A stretch of 64,000 bases of DNA from an uncultured Chitinophaga sp. (GCF_902168175.1 NZ_CABHOU010000095.1:62001-126000), one strand, 5' to 3'; positions 50,413 through 60,085 are shown, counted from the first letter of the stretch. Made by a program: numbers and translations. Notes: generated by a model not told the origin, from the sequence alone.

Positions 50413-51990
50413 ATGAGAACATTTACCCTGTTAACTAGCCTGCTCGCTGCCAGCACCTGCGCTTGTGCGCAAACGCCCACGGCATCAAAGTCAGGCGCAG
50501 ACACATACGGCAAAAGCATTACCGCTGCCGATCTTAAGAAACATCTGTACTTTATTGCCGGCGATAAAACCGAAGGCCGCGAAACCGCTACCAAAGGTCA
50601 GCGTGTAGCCGCAGCTTATATTGCCGCACATTTTAAGAAACTGGGCCTTAAACCCGGCGCCAATGGTCAATGGGAACAATACTTTTCCATGGTGCAGGAT
50701 TCTGTTACTGCCAGTACGCTCAGCGTAGGCAAACAGACCTTTACTTTCGGTAAAGACTACCTGATCAGTGTACGCGACGCCAAGGACCAGGACGTGAAAA
50801 ATGCACAGATCGTGTTTGCAGGATATGGCATCAGCACCGAAGGGTACGACGACTATAAAAACCTCGGCAACCTCGACGATAAAATCGTAGTGGTACTGGA
50901 AGCAGAGCCGATGGGTGAAGATGGTAATTACCTACTGAGCAAAAACAAACGCCCTTCTGCCTTCGCCGATGCCCGCGCAAAAGCGAGAACGGCTGGTGGT
51001 AAAGGTGCCCGTGCGATTTTTATTATATCGCCCCGCCTGGCCGATCCGGACGTATTAAAATACATGGCTCCCAGCATGTCTAAAACCCGGTTTTACATGA
51101 AGGAGAACCTCATGCAAACCATGGAATACATTCCTAATACTTACCTGGTTTCGCCTGCATTGGCAGAAGGAGTGTTCGGTAAAGCGGTGTTAGACAGTAT
51201 GACGGCTTCCGTAAAAGGTAATCGTCCTTATACTTCCGCCACCAGCGGCCCTGTGAACCTTAGTCTCAAAAAAGGCACTATCGAAAATAAATCGAGCAAC
51301 GTGCTGGGATATATGGAAGGCACCGATAAAAAGGACGAGATCATTTTTATTACGGCGCATTACGATCACCTGGGTAAACATGATGGTAAAATATTTTACG
51401 GAGCAGACGATGATGGTTCGGGCACCGTATCGGTAATGGAAATAGCTGAGGCGTTTACCAAGGCGAAAAAAGCCGGTAAAGGTCCCCGCCGGAGCATTGT
51501 ATTTATGACCGTGAGCGGAGAGGAAAAAGGCTTACTCGGTTCTAAGTACTACACCGATAACCCAATTTACCCGCTGGCCAACACTGTTACCGATCTTAAC
51601 ATCGATATGATAGGCCGTATTGATCCCGAGCATCAGTCCGATTCTAACTATGTATACATCATAGGCGACGATAAACTTAGTTCCGACCTGCGCCCTATCA
51701 GCGAGCAGGCCAACAACAAGTACACAAACCTGAAGCTGGATTACCGTTACAACGATCCTAACGATCCTAACAGGTTTTACTACCGCTCAGACCATTACAT
51801 GTTTGCGCAGCATAATATCCCGATCATCTTCTATTTTAACGGTGTACATGCCGACTACCACAAGGCAACCGATACCGTAGAAAAGATATCATACGGCATG
51901 CTGCAAAAACGCGCAAGGCTGGTGTATTATACCGCCTGGGAAATCGCTAACCGCGAAGAACGGATTAAGGTAGACAGGCACGAGAAATAA
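50413..51990 (+). CDS. M28 family metallopeptidase (exported aminopeptidase type)
   Basis: A 525-residue exported zinc peptidase. Signal peptide (MRTFTLLTSLLAASTCACAQ), a PA-domain-like insertion (about 110-250), and the M28 catalytic domain with the two-zinc set: ITAHYDHLG (His), GADDDGSGTVSVMEIAEAF (bridging Asp), VSGEEKGLLGSKYY (catalytic Glu and Glu ligand), NIDMIGR (Asp) and a final ADYHKATDTVEKIS (His). The ATG at 50413 starts the signal peptide; the longer frame begins at 50392. Likely degrades peptides in the periplasm. Alone between two terminators. Confidence 0.92.
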   Translation: MRTFTLLTSLLAASTCACAQTPTASKSGADTYGKSITAADLKKHLYFIAGDKTEGRETATKGQRVAAAYIAAHFKKLGLKPGANGQWEQYFSMVQDSVTASTLSVGKQTFTFGKDYLISVRDAKDQDVKNAQIVFAGYGISTEGYDDYKNLGNLDDKIVVVLEAEPMGEDGNYLLSKNKRPSAFADARAKARTAGGKGARAIFIISPRLADPDVLKYMAPSMSKTRFYMKENLMQTMEYIPNTYLVSPALAEGVFGKAVLDSMTASVKGNRPYTSATSGPVNLSLKKGTIENKSSNVLGYMEGTDKKDEIIFITAHYDHLGKHDGKIFYGADDDGSGTVSVMEIAEAFTKAKKAGKGPRRSIVFMTVSGEEKGLLGSKYYTDNPIYPLANTVTDLNIDMIGRIDPEHQSDSNYVYIIGDDKLSSDLRPISEQANNKYTNLKLDYRYNDPNDPNRFYYRSDHYMFAQHNIPIIFYFNGVHADYHKATDTVEKISYGMLQKRARLVYYTAWEIANREERIKVDRHEK

Positions 51991-52008
51991 GCTATAAATT
52001 GATATTTG

Positions 52009-52047
52009 AACAGTCCCGCTTTTTAAGGAAGCGGGACTGTTTGTTTT
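52009..52047 (+). terminator. Terminator after the M28 peptidase gene
   Basis: 13-bp stem AACAGTCCCGCTT / complement (52009-52021, 52029-52041) followed by GTTTTT. Confidence 0.85.
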
Positions 52048-52106
52048 TATCCCCAACCATTTAGGCCCAGAGTTTGTTCCTGTATACATAATCAATCCAT
52101 CGTAAC

Positions 52107-52655
52107 ATGAAGACAATATTCCTGGGTGTTGCGCTAACCCTGATCGTATTTGTTGCCGGCTGCAGTACCAGCGGGCGCGTAGTAAACCGCGAACCGGCCG
52201 ACGGTTTTTCGTTATCCCAATATAAGACCTTCAATTTTTTTGATGTGGAAACGAGTGGCGATTCTAGTATTTCGGGCAACTCATACCAGGAGGGGGTAAC
52301 GTTGTTAAAGCGTGAAATTGCCCGCCAACTGACGCTGCATGGTTTACAGCAGGCCGCCAATCCCGATTTACAGGTAAATATTGGGCTGGTCGTAACCGAA
52401 AAGGTACAAACCCGTCAAACTGACTTTCGTACAGATGCGCCCCGTTACGTGGGCCAGCGAAACTACTCATGGAAGAGCGAAGATGTGGAAGTAGGCCGCT
52501 ATAAAGAAGGTACCGCCACCGTACACCTGGTAGACCGTGTGCAGAACAAAATGGTATGGCGCGGTGTGGTGGAAGAGGTCGTGGCTTCCCGCAAAGCCAA
52601 ACGGGAGGAACAGGTAACTGCCGCTATCGCTAATCTGTTTAAAGATATTAAATAG
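52107..52655 (+). CDS. DUF4136 domain-containing lipoprotein
   Basis: A 182-residue lipoprotein (MKTIFLGVALTLIVFVAGC, lipobox VAGC) with the DUF4136 fold (about 35-180): LSQYKTFNFFDVE, LLKREIARQLTLHGLQQAANPDLQVNIG, and ATVHLVDRVQNKMVWRGVVEEVV. Envelope protein of unknown function. Its TAG stop (52653-52655) is also the first three bases of a REP-like repeat, so insertion of the repeat may have set the present C-terminus. Monocistronic. Confidence 0.87.
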   Translation: MKTIFLGVALTLIVFVAGCSTSGRVVNREPADGFSLSQYKTFNFFDVETSGDSSISGNSYQEGVTLLKREIARQLTLHGLQQAANPDLQVNIGLVVTEKVQTRQTDFRTDAPRYVGQRNYSWKSEDVEVGRYKEGTATVHLVDRVQNKMVWRGVVEEVVASRKAKREEQVTAAIANLFKDIK

Positions 52656-52717
52656 GATTACTGCTGTTGCAGTGTGCGACGCAACGGGGGCTTAATACTT
52701 ATTCTGTTGTTGGAGCC
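52653..52717 (+). repeat. REP-like dispersed repeat, copy R5, overlapping a stop codon
   Basis: Identical to R4 (33969) over the first 35 bases from TAGGATTACTGCTGTTGCAG. The first triplet TAG is the stop of the DUF4136 gene. A possible diverged sixth copy lies near 60140 (minus strand, AGCGTCGCAACGGCTG). Confidence 0.75.
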
Positions 52718-52841
52718 AAAGATATATTTATAAAGACGTGGTACTCGTTCTGTAAATAGCCGCCCGAACATTTTCGCAACAGGCTTGTTAGAGTGTATAC
52801 CGGGCAGTAGCGCCCGATTATTCCCAAAATCATCGGTATAT

Positions 52842-53387
52842 ATGAAGAACTATTTCTCTGCTTATTGGTGGGTATTTCTCCTGCGGGGTGTATTGGCCAT
52901 CTTTTTTGGGCTGATGGCGTTGTTCTGGCCAGTGGTTACTTTCGCTACGCTCATTATTTTCATGGGCGCTTATCTTTTTATTGATGGCGTTTTTTCGGTG
53001 CTTGGTGCGATTGGTGCGCGTAAGTACAATGAAAACTGGTGGGTGATACTGCTATCCGGCATCTGCGGCATTATACTGGGCTTTCTCACGTTTACCAATC
53101 CGCTGGCGCTGGGCGAGTTCGTTATTTACATGGTGGCCTTCTGGGCTATTTTTGTGGGGTTGATGGAGATTATTGTGGCGATACGCCTCCGTAAAAAGAT
53201 AGAAGGAGAAGGCTGGTACATCCTGGGTGGTATTATTTCTATAGTTTTCGGCGTATTGTTTCTGATCAACCCGATTGCGGCAGCAGTTACCCTCACCTGG
53301 ATGTTTGGATTTTATGCAGTCGTAGCAGGAATTCTCTTAATATCTCTTGCCGTTCGCCTGCGCAAACACAACAGGAGCCTGCGGTAG
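52842..53387 (+). CDS. HdeD/DUF308 family membrane protein
   Basis: A 181-residue inner-membrane protein with six transmembrane helices in three DUF308 repeats: helices begin near WWVFLLRGVLAIFFGLMALFWP, then WWVILLSGICGIILGFLTFTNP and GWYILGGIISIVFGVLFLINP, each a pair with the FGxxxxxxP pattern. HdeD in E. coli is linked to acid tolerance; function in Bacteroidota is unknown. The ATG at 52842 starts at the first helix; a longer frame from 52785 overlaps no signal. Positive C-terminus. Confidence 0.87.
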   Translation: MKNYFSAYWWVFLLRGVLAIFFGLMALFWPVVTFATLIIFMGAYLFIDGVFSVLGAIGARKYNENWWVILLSGICGIILGFLTFTNPLALGEFVIYMVAFWAIFVGLMEIIVAIRLRKKIEGEGWYILGGIISIVFGVLFLINPIAAAVTLTWMFGFYAVVAGILLISLAVRLRKHNRSLR

Positions 53388-53488
53388 CGAATAGTTCACA
53401 GATGATTTCATGATCCCGCCAGCAAATCGTAATTTTACACGCTTCGGAAAGAAGTTCTAACAATTACGATTTAACACCAAACCCGGGA

Positions 53489-55834
53489 ATGAATCCAAAC
53501 TACTTAAACGAGCTGAATGAAAGGCAGCGGGAAGCCGTAATGCACATTAACGGTCCCCTGATGATCGTGGCCGGCGCCGGCTCCGGCAAAACTAAAGTAC
53601 TGACTATGCGTATTGCACACCTCATGAGGAACGGTGTAGACGCATTTAATATACTCTCACTTACCTTTACCAACAAGGCCGCCAAGGAAATGAAGGAAAG
53701 GGTGGAAAAGATCCTGGGCGGCAACGAAGCCCGTAACCTTTACATCGGTACCTTCCACTCCGTATTTGCCCGCCTGCTCCGCTCAGATGCCGATAAAATC
53801 GGTTATCCCCGCGACTTCACCATCTACGATGCGGACGATGCCAAAAGTGTGGTAAAAACGATTATCAACGAGTTGAACCTCGACGATAAACATTACAAAC
53901 CCAACCTGATATACAACCGCATCTCCGCAGCCAAAAACAGCCTGATGAGCCCGGAGTCGTACCAGCACGATTATTATGTTACACAGGAAGACATGCGCGC
54001 AAACCGTCCTATGACGGGAAAGATTTACGACATGTACGCCAAACGCTGTTTTAAGAACGGTGCAATGGACTTTGATGACCTGTTGTACAAATTCCATATA
54101 CTGCTTAAAACGGTGCCCGATGTACTGGCCAAGTACCAGCACAAGTTTAAGTACATCATGATCGATGAGTATCAGGATACCAACCCCGCACAGTACGAAA
54201 TCATTAAACTGCTGGGTGCTGTTCACGAAAATATTTGCGTGGTGGGCGACGATGCGCAGAGTATTTACTCTTTCCGCGGTGCTACCATCAAAAACATCTT
54301 ACAGTTCGAGAAAGATTATACAGATACGCACGTGGTGAAACTGGAGCAAAACTACCGTTGTACCAAAAGCATCCTGGGCGTAGCGAACGAAGTAATTTCG
54401 AAGAACAAAGGTCAGATAGAAAAGAAACTGTGGACGGATAACTCAGAAGGTGAAAAGATACGCCTGGTACGTACCATGACCGATAACGAAGAAGGTAAGT
54501 ACGTTGCCGATACAGTGCAGGAACAAAAGCTGCGCAACCACTACGCCAACCGCGATTTCGCCGTATTATACCGCACCAACGCGCAAAGCCGGTCTATAGA
54601 GGAAAGCCTGCGCCGCCTGGCCATCCCTTACCGTATTTACGGTGGTATTTCATTTTACCAGCGTAAAGAGGTAAAAGACTTCCTGGCGTACCTGCGTATT
54701 GTGATGAATGCCCGCGATGAGGAAAGCCTCAAACGTATTATCAATTACCCTATTCGCGGTATTGGTAAAACGTCTATCGATCGCGCTATACTGGCCAGCA
54801 ACGAACAAAACATTACGATGTGGGAAGTGCTGGAAAGGGCGAAAGAGTTTGGCTATAAAGGTGGTACCCTGGAAGCTATCGAGAACTTTGTGCTGATGAT
54901 CCGCAGTTTCCGCTCGATGCTGGAAAAAAGCAATGCCTACGATGTAGCTGTACAGATCGGTAAAAGCACCAACATTGTAAAAGAACTGTTTAACGATAAA
55001 ACGACGGAAGGTCTTGCCCGTTATGAAAACGTGCAGGAGTTGCTGAACTCCATAAAGGAATTCACTGAAACACCTACCGAAGATGGTGAACTGCTGGAAA
55101 AAACGCTGGGTACTTACCTCCAGCAAATTACGCTGCTTACCGATGCAGACAAGGGCAACGATGAAGACAGTGATGTAGTGAAACTGATGACCATTCACGC
55201 GGCAAAAGGCCTGGAGTTCCCGGTGGTATTTACTGTGGGAATGGAAGAAAGCCTGTTTCCAAGCGGTATGTCTATCAACTCCCGCGAAGACCTGGAAGAA
55301 GAACGCCGCCTGTTTTACGTGGCCGTTACCCGCGCCAAGTCTAAATTATGGCTTACTTACTCCAATAGCCGTTACCGTTTTGGACAACTGCAGCAAAATG
55401 AACCCAGCCGCTTCCTGGAAGAAGTGCCTGAGAAGTTTGTGGACCGTAGTTATGCCGGTGGTGGTGGTATGCGTAACAGCTTTGGCGGCAGTGGCGGAAC
55501 TGGCAGAGGCGTTGGCGGTGGTGGCAATGTATTCGACCGTGTGCAGAAGAAAGCACCAGGTCAGGCGCAAACTGCTACACCATCGGGTCCGAGGCCTATG
55601 CCTAAACCCGCAGCAGCTGCATCTACCCACGTACCAACGGCCGGTTTTGCACCTGATGATCCGGCGACAATGGAGCCCGGTATGAAAGTGGAACACCAGA
55701 AGTTCGGTTTCGGTACCATTATGAACATGGAAGGCGCTTCCAACAACAGGATCGCCACCGTGGTATTCCCTAAGGGCGGCGGAGAAAAGAAGATCATGCT
55801 CAACTACGCTAAACTGCGTATTGTCAGAGACTAA
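53489..55834 (+). CDS. pcrA: UvrD/PcrA-type ATP-dependent DNA helicase
   Basis: A 781-residue superfamily 1 3'-5' helicase for repair and replication. Helicase motifs: Q-motif LNERQREAV, Walker A VAGAGSGKTKVL, Ia LTFTNKAAKEMKERVE, II IDEYQDTN, III GDDAQSIYSFRGA, IV YRTNAQSRSIEE, V MTIHAAKGLEFPVVF, VI EERRLFYVAVTRAK. Residues about 655-735 are a Gly- then Pro/Ala-rich linker, and the last 50 (VEHQKFGFGTIMNME) a Tudor-like C-terminal domain that binds RNA polymerase in PcrA. Its stop overlaps the recX ATG by one base (TAATG), so the pair is coupled. Confidence 0.95.
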   Translation: MNPNYLNELNERQREAVMHINGPLMIVAGAGSGKTKVLTMRIAHLMRNGVDAFNILSLTFTNKAAKEMKERVEKILGGNEARNLYIGTFHSVFARLLRSDADKIGYPRDFTIYDADDAKSVVKTIINELNLDDKHYKPNLIYNRISAAKNSLMSPESYQHDYYVTQEDMRANRPMTGKIYDMYAKRCFKNGAMDFDDLLYKFHILLKTVPDVLAKYQHKFKYIMIDEYQDTNPAQYEIIKLLGAVHENICVVGDDAQSIYSFRGATIKNILQFEKDYTDTHVVKLEQNYRCTKSILGVANEVISKNKGQIEKKLWTDNSEGEKIRLVRTMTDNEEGKYVADTVQEQKLRNHYANRDFAVLYRTNAQSRSIEESLRRLAIPYRIYGGISFYQRKEVKDFLAYLRIVMNARDEESLKRIINYPIRGIGKTSIDRAILASNEQNITMWEVLERAKEFGYKGGTLEAIENFVLMIRSFRSMLEKSNAYDVAVQIGKSTNIVKELFNDKTTEGLARYENVQELLNSIKEFTETPTEDGELLEKTLGTYLQQITLLTDADKGNDEDSDVVKLMTIHAAKGLEFPVVFTVGMEESLFPSGMSINSREDLEEERRLFYVAVTRAKSKLWLTYSNSRYRFGQLQQNEPSRFLEEVPEKFVDRSYAGGGGMRNSFGGSGGTGRGVGGGGNVFDRVQKKAPGQAQTATPSGPRPMPKPAAAASTHVPTAGFAPDDPATMEPGMKVEHQKFGFGTIMNMEGASNNRIATVVFPKGGGEKKIMLNYAKLRIVRD

Positions 55835-56295
55835 TGAACGAACAGGAATTACAGAAATTAAGGAATTATTGTGCATACCAGGAGCGCGCCCATTCAGAGG
55901 TGCGCTCCAAATGTTTTGACCTGGGCCTGAAGGGCGAACACGTCGACCAGCTGATCGCACAGCTGGTGGAAGAAAACTTCCTGAACGAAGAACGTTTCGC
56001 CATCGCCTTCGCCGGCGGCAAGTTCCGCATGAAGCAATGGGGGCGAAAGAAGATTACCCAGGAACTGAAGATGAAGCAGGTGTCGGTGTACTGTATCAAA
56101 AAGGCATTGCTGGAAATAGACGAGGATGATTATATGCAGGCGCTGCATAAGCTGGCGGAAAAGAAATACACCAGTTTGCGCGGCGACCAGCACCTGAAAA
56201 GGCAGTATAAAACCATGCAGTTCCTGCTACAACGTGGTTTTGAACAGGAACTGGTACGCGAAACTGTTGAACAGATCGCAAAATCAGGCGCTTAA
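55834..56295 (+). CDS. recX: RecX family regulatory protein
   Basis: A 153-residue all-helical protein with three RecX triple-helix repeats; characteristic segments are CAYQERAHSEVRSKCFDLG, LIAQLVEENFLNEERFAIAFAGGKFRMKQWGRKKI and FLLQRGFEQELVRETVE. RecX modulates RecA filaments. Instead of following recA, it is fused by a one-base overlap to a UvrD-type helicase, which also counteracts RecA; a shared anti-recombinase unit is an attractive reading. The ATG is fixed by the TAATG overlap. Confidence 0.92.
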   Translation: MNEQELQKLRNYCAYQERAHSEVRSKCFDLGLKGEHVDQLIAQLVEENFLNEERFAIAFAGGKFRMKQWGRKKITQELKMKQVSVYCIKKALLEIDEDDYMQALHKLAEKKYTSLRGDQHLKRQYKTMQFLLQRGFEQELVRETVEQIAKSGA

Positions 56296-56380
56296 AAGGG
56301 AAAATATTTAAATTTTTCTAAGCCCCTGCTCCGTAAATTTGTTGTTACCCCGCAAACAACGGGAAAAGAATATTAAGTAT

Positions 56381-57172
56381 ATGTCCGATCTTACCGTAAG
56401 TCTTATTCAGGCTAATCTCCACTGGGAAGATAAAGCAGCCAACCTGGCGATGTTTGATGCGAAGATAGATGCCATCAAAGAGCGTACTGAAGTCATTATT
56501 TTGCCGGAAATGTTTAGCACCGGTTTCAGCATGCAGCCCGAAAGGCTGGCCGAAACGATGGATGGCAGTGCCGTGCAGTGGATGAAGAAGAAGGCGAAGG
56601 AGAAGAACGTGATCATTACCGGTAGCCTGATCATCGAAGAAAACGGCGAATACCTGAACCGCCTGATCTGGATGCAACCCAACGGGGTATACGGCACCTA
56701 CGATAAACGCCACCTGTTCGCTTTTGCAGATGAACATAACCATTACCAGCCGGGCGATAAACGCCTGATCGCACAGGTAAAGGGGTGGAAGATAAATCTC
56801 ACGGTGTGTTACGACCTGCGTTTCCCGATATGGTCGCGCAACACCATGGGTGAAGACGGCACACCGGCATACGACCTGTTGATTAATGTAGCCAACTGGC
56901 CCGAAAGGCGTAATGTGCATTGGAAAACATTACTGCATGCCCGCGCTATCGAAAACCAGTGTTACGCTATTGGCGTAAACCGTGTAGGCGACGACGGCAA
57001 CAATATTTACCACAGCGGCGATACCAGTTTGATAGACCCGCTCGGCGAAATTATATACCGCAAGGAACACGAAGAAGATGTATTTACCTACACCCTCTCG
57101 CGCAAGCACCTGGACGAAGTTCGCGGCAGGCTGCCTTTCCTCAAAGATGCGGACAAGTTTATGATCCTTTAG
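56381..57172 (+). CDS. Omega-amidase / nitrilase-family amidohydrolase (YafV-like)
   Basis: A 263-residue carbon-nitrogen hydrolase. The Glu-Lys-Cys triad is seen in VIILPEMFSTGF (Glu), YDKRHLFAFADEH (Lys) and LTVCYDLRFPIWSRN (Cys). MFSTGFSM and HNHYQPG fit the omega-amidase (YafV, NIT2) group, which hydrolyses 2-oxoglutaramate and 2-oxosuccinamate formed by transamination of glutamine and methionine salvage. Start ATG at 56381; an upstream frame at 56339 is without support. Alone, ended by a strong terminator. Confidence 0.9.
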   Translation: MSDLTVSLIQANLHWEDKAANLAMFDAKIDAIKERTEVIILPEMFSTGFSMQPERLAETMDGSAVQWMKKKAKEKNVIITGSLIIEENGEYLNRLIWMQPNGVYGTYDKRHLFAFADEHNHYQPGDKRLIAQVKGWKINLTVCYDLRFPIWSRNTMGEDGTPAYDLLINVANWPERRNVHWKTLLHARAIENQCYAIGVNRVGDDGNNIYHSGDTSLIDPLGEIIYRKEHEEDVFTYTLSRKHLDEVRGRLPFLKDADKFMIL

Positions 57173-57175
57173 GAG

Positions 57176-57208
57176 AACGGGCCATGTATACATGGCCCGT
57201 TTTTTTTG
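57176..57208 (+). terminator. Terminator after the omega-amidase gene
   Basis: 13-bp perfect palindrome AACGGGCCATGTA / TACATGGCCCGTT (57176-57188, 57189-57201) followed by T7. Confidence 0.9.
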
Positions 57209-57247
57209 GATAACCGGATATGTGAATGATCAACTTAACCAAACGTT

Positions 57248-58348
57248 ATGCTGCAGGCTTACACCAACGGAAACATCGCCACTCCAAATGGATGGCTTAA
57301 AGATCACACCATTCTTACTGAATATGGCGAAGTAAAGGCAATTGTACCCAATGCAGAAGCACCTGCAGACGCTGTCGATCTTAACGGTCACTACATTGCG
57401 CCTGCCTTTATAGACATGCAGATCTACGGTGGCAATGGCCAGCTGTTTTCTTTATATCCCAGCGTACACTCGCTGGCGGCTGTATACGAATACAGCAAAA
57501 GTGGCGGTGCAGCTTACTTCATGGCCACCATACCTACCAGCTCGCCCGAACTGATGAGTGAGGCCATGCAGGCAGTAAAGGATTACTGGGCACAGGGCGG
57601 TCAGGGTTTGTTAGGTCTGCACCTCGAAGGCCCTTTTATGAACCCGGTTAAAAAGGGCGCGCACATCGAAGGTTTCATTAAATCGCCCACAACGGAAGAT
57701 ATTGACTGGATACTCGACGAAGGCCGGGACGTTGTAAAGATAATGACCCTCGCCCCGGAACGCTGCGATCCTGTACTGGTTAAACGGATGATGGATGCAG
57801 GTATTATCATTTCCGCAGGGCATAGCAATGCAACTTACGGAGAGGCTTATGCGGCATTTGAGTACGGTATTCCCGCTGCAACACATTTATTTAACGCCAT
57901 GTCGCCTTTCCAGCACCGCGAGCCGGGCATGGTAGGTGCTATTTACGATCATCCGCGGGTGCTGGCAAGCGTGGTGGCCGACGGGGTGCATGTGGACTTT
58001 AACGCCATCCGCATCAGCAAAAAAATACTGGGCGATCGCCTGTTCCTGATTACCGATGCGGTGGAAGAGAACACACGCGGCACCTACCAATACCTGCGCC
58101 GCGGCGACCGCTTCGTTACGGAAAACGATGTGCTGGCGGGCTCCTGCCTCACGATGTTGCAGGCCGTGAAGAACTGCGTGGAAAAAGTGGGCATTGAGTT
58201 ATCGGAAGCACTAAAAATGGCCAGCGAGTACCCGGCAAGGTTATTAAAGCGGGAAACCCCGCTGGGCGTAATCGCTCCCGGTTATGAGGCCGCTTTTGTG
58301 GTGTTGGACGAAGCGCTGGAGCTAAAACAATTGATCCTGCCCCAGTAA
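57248..58348 (+). CDS. nagA: N-acetylglucosamine-6-phosphate deacetylase
   Basis: A 366-residue amidohydrolase-fold enzyme deacetylating GlcNAc-6-P in amino sugar catabolism, as needed for growth on chitin or peptidoglycan fragments. The metal and catalytic residues are in LGLHLEGPFMN (Glu), ISAGHSNATY (His), AATHLFNAMSPF (His) and LFLITDAVEE (catalytic Asp). The HxH-type strand-1 motif is DMQIYGGNG, consistent with the mononuclear NagA class. A chitin-degrading lifestyle would fit a Chitinophaga-like host. Next gene begins 22 nt after its stop. Confidence 0.92.
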   Translation: MLQAYTNGNIATPNGWLKDHTILTEYGEVKAIVPNAEAPADAVDLNGHYIAPAFIDMQIYGGNGQLFSLYPSVHSLAAVYEYSKSGGAAYFMATIPTSSPELMSEAMQAVKDYWAQGGQGLLGLHLEGPFMNPVKKGAHIEGFIKSPTTEDIDWILDEGRDVVKIMTLAPERCDPVLVKRMMDAGIIISAGHSNATYGEAYAAFEYGIPAATHLFNAMSPFQHREPGMVGAIYDHPRVLASVVADGVHVDFNAIRISKKILGDRLFLITDAVEENTRGTYQYLRRGDRFVTENDVLAGSCLTMLQAVKNCVEKVGIELSEALKMASEYPARLLKRETPLGVIAPGYEAAFVVLDEALELKQLILPQ

Positions 58349-58369
58349 CATTTCATAACTTCGCCACCT

Positions 58370-60049
58370 ATGTCTACGCTTACCAGTTACATCCGGAACG
58401 ATAAATACAAGAGCCTTTTTTACCTGTTGTGGTTCGTGCTCGGCGTTACCCAGGCCGCTTATACCGGCTTGCTGGACGATGAGGCCTACTATTGGGTATA
58501 TAGCCGTCAGCTTAGCTGGGGCTATTTTGACCATCCGCCAATGGTGGCCCTGCTGATAAAGCTGGGTTACTCCGTGTTTCATAACGAACTGGGCGTAAGG
58601 ATCGGTATGGTGATCTTGAACCTGCTCACCCTCATGCTCGTCGACCAGATGATAAGGCCAAAGAACAACCGCGTTTTTTACCTGATCATGGGCGGAATGG
58701 GTGCTATGCAGATAGGTGGTATGCTGGCCGTACCGGATGTACCGCTGATTTTCTTTGCCACACTTTACTTCTACATCTACAAACAGTTTCTCGAAAAACA
58801 GGACTGGCAAAATACCATACTACTGGGACTTAGCATGGCGCTTATGTTCTATAGTAAGTACCATGGCATATTACTGGTTTTCTTTACCGTGCTTTCCAAT
58901 GTAAGCCTGCTTAAAGTGACCAAGTACTACATTGCCTGTGTCATCACCACCCTTCTTTTCCTGCCACATCTTTACTGGCAGTACGCGCATCACTTCCCCT
59001 CCATACAATATCACCTGGTAGAACGTAATGCGGAGCAGTATGACTTTAACTACACCGCGGAATATATCGTGAGCCAGATATTGGTATACGGGCCGGTTGT
59101 TGGATGGTTGTTACTCTATTATGCCTTTACCAGCCCGGTGATGCGTACTTTCGAACGTACTTTGAAGTTCTGCCTTACCGGTGTATTGGTGTTTTTCCTG
59201 ATCAGTACCTTCAAAGGCCGGGTGGAAGCTAACTGGACCTCAATGATATTTACACCGCTGGTCATACTGGCGCATCAGTCCATAATCAGGAACCGCCGCA
59301 GCCTGAAGCCGCTGATATATACCTTGCCGGTGACTTTGTTGCTGGTATTTGTTTTCCGTGTATACATGGTTTGGGATTTTATTCCGGATATCCATGTACG
59401 GCCGGAGCTGCATCATAATAAAGAATGGGCACAGGCAATAAAGGCAAAAGCGGGCGACCGTCCCGTGGTATTCTTTAACAGCTACCAGGCGCCTTCCAAA
59501 TACATGTTTTATGCGGGTGGCGAATCGTATAGCCTTAATAGTGTTACCAACCGCCGCAGCCAGTACAACTACTGGCATATGGAAGAGCCGTTGTATGGTC
59601 GCAGCGTGCTGCTGGCCGGTGGCTACCGGAAACTGTTCGGCGCCGCGCCCGATAGTCTGGAGGACAGTCACGGTAAATTGTATCTCGAAAATTATGATCG
59701 CTATAGCTCCTACTCGCTCATCCAGTTCGCATGGGCTGAAAATGAGATAGAAGCAGCGCCGGGTGCGGAGGTGCATTTCAGGTTAGGCGTAGAATCGGGG
59801 TATGACAGGCAGCCGCCCATGTTCGACGATAAGCCGGCTTACGTGGGGTATGCCATTACCGGTAAAGACAAATACCTGGATACAGTGCGCACCAACCTGC
59901 TTTTAAAGGATGCTTTGGGCAAAGATTCGATAGACCTGCAGGTGAAAATGCCGGTCGCGCCGGGCAAATACCGGTTAAAATACAGCATTTTTGTACCCGG
60001 TTTACCGCCAACACATAACAGTCAAACGGTAAAAGTTACCATAAAATAA
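58370..60049 (+). CDS. ArnT/PMT-like glycosyltransferase family 39 membrane protein
   Basis: A 559-residue inner-membrane protein with about 10 transmembrane helices in the first 350 residues and a beta-rich periplasmic C-terminal domain (about 365-559). The first periplasmic loop holds LLDDEAYYWVYSRQLSWGYFDHPPMVALL, the GT39 catalytic acid motif (DDE) and the typical YFDHPP. Such enzymes move a sugar from a polyprenyl phosphate to a lipid or protein acceptor outside the inner membrane. Probably co-transcribed with nagA (22-nt gap with a TAACTTCG box). Strong terminator downstream. Confidence 0.88.
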   Translation: MSTLTSYIRNDKYKSLFYLLWFVLGVTQAAYTGLLDDEAYYWVYSRQLSWGYFDHPPMVALLIKLGYSVFHNELGVRIGMVILNLLTLMLVDQMIRPKNNRVFYLIMGGMGAMQIGGMLAVPDVPLIFFATLYFYIYKQFLEKQDWQNTILLGLSMALMFYSKYHGILLVFFTVLSNVSLLKVTKYYIACVITTLLFLPHLYWQYAHHFPSIQYHLVERNAEQYDFNYTAEYIVSQILVYGPVVGWLLLYYAFTSPVMRTFERTLKFCLTGVLVFFLISTFKGRVEANWTSMIFTPLVILAHQSIIRNRRSLKPLIYTLPVTLLLVFVFRVYMVWDFIPDIHVRPELHHNKEWAQAIKAKAGDRPVVFFNSYQAPSKYMFYAGGESYSLNSVTNRRSQYNYWHMEEPLYGRSVLLAGGYRKLFGAAPDSLEDSHGKLYLENYDRYSSYSLIQFAWAENEIEAAPGAEVHFRLGVESGYDRQPPMFDDKPAYVGYAITGKDKYLDTVRTNLLLKDALGKDSIDLQVKMPVAPGKYRLKYSIFVPGLPPTHNSQTVKVTIK

Positions 60050-60054
60050 TCCCC

Positions 60055-60085
60055 AAGCCCGGCCGTTTTAGCCGGGCTTTTTTAA
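60055..60085 (+). terminator. Terminator after the GT39 gene
   Basis: 9-bp stem AAGCCCGGC / GCCGGGCTT (60055-60063, 60071-60079), loop CGTTTTA, then TTTTT. Confidence 0.9.
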
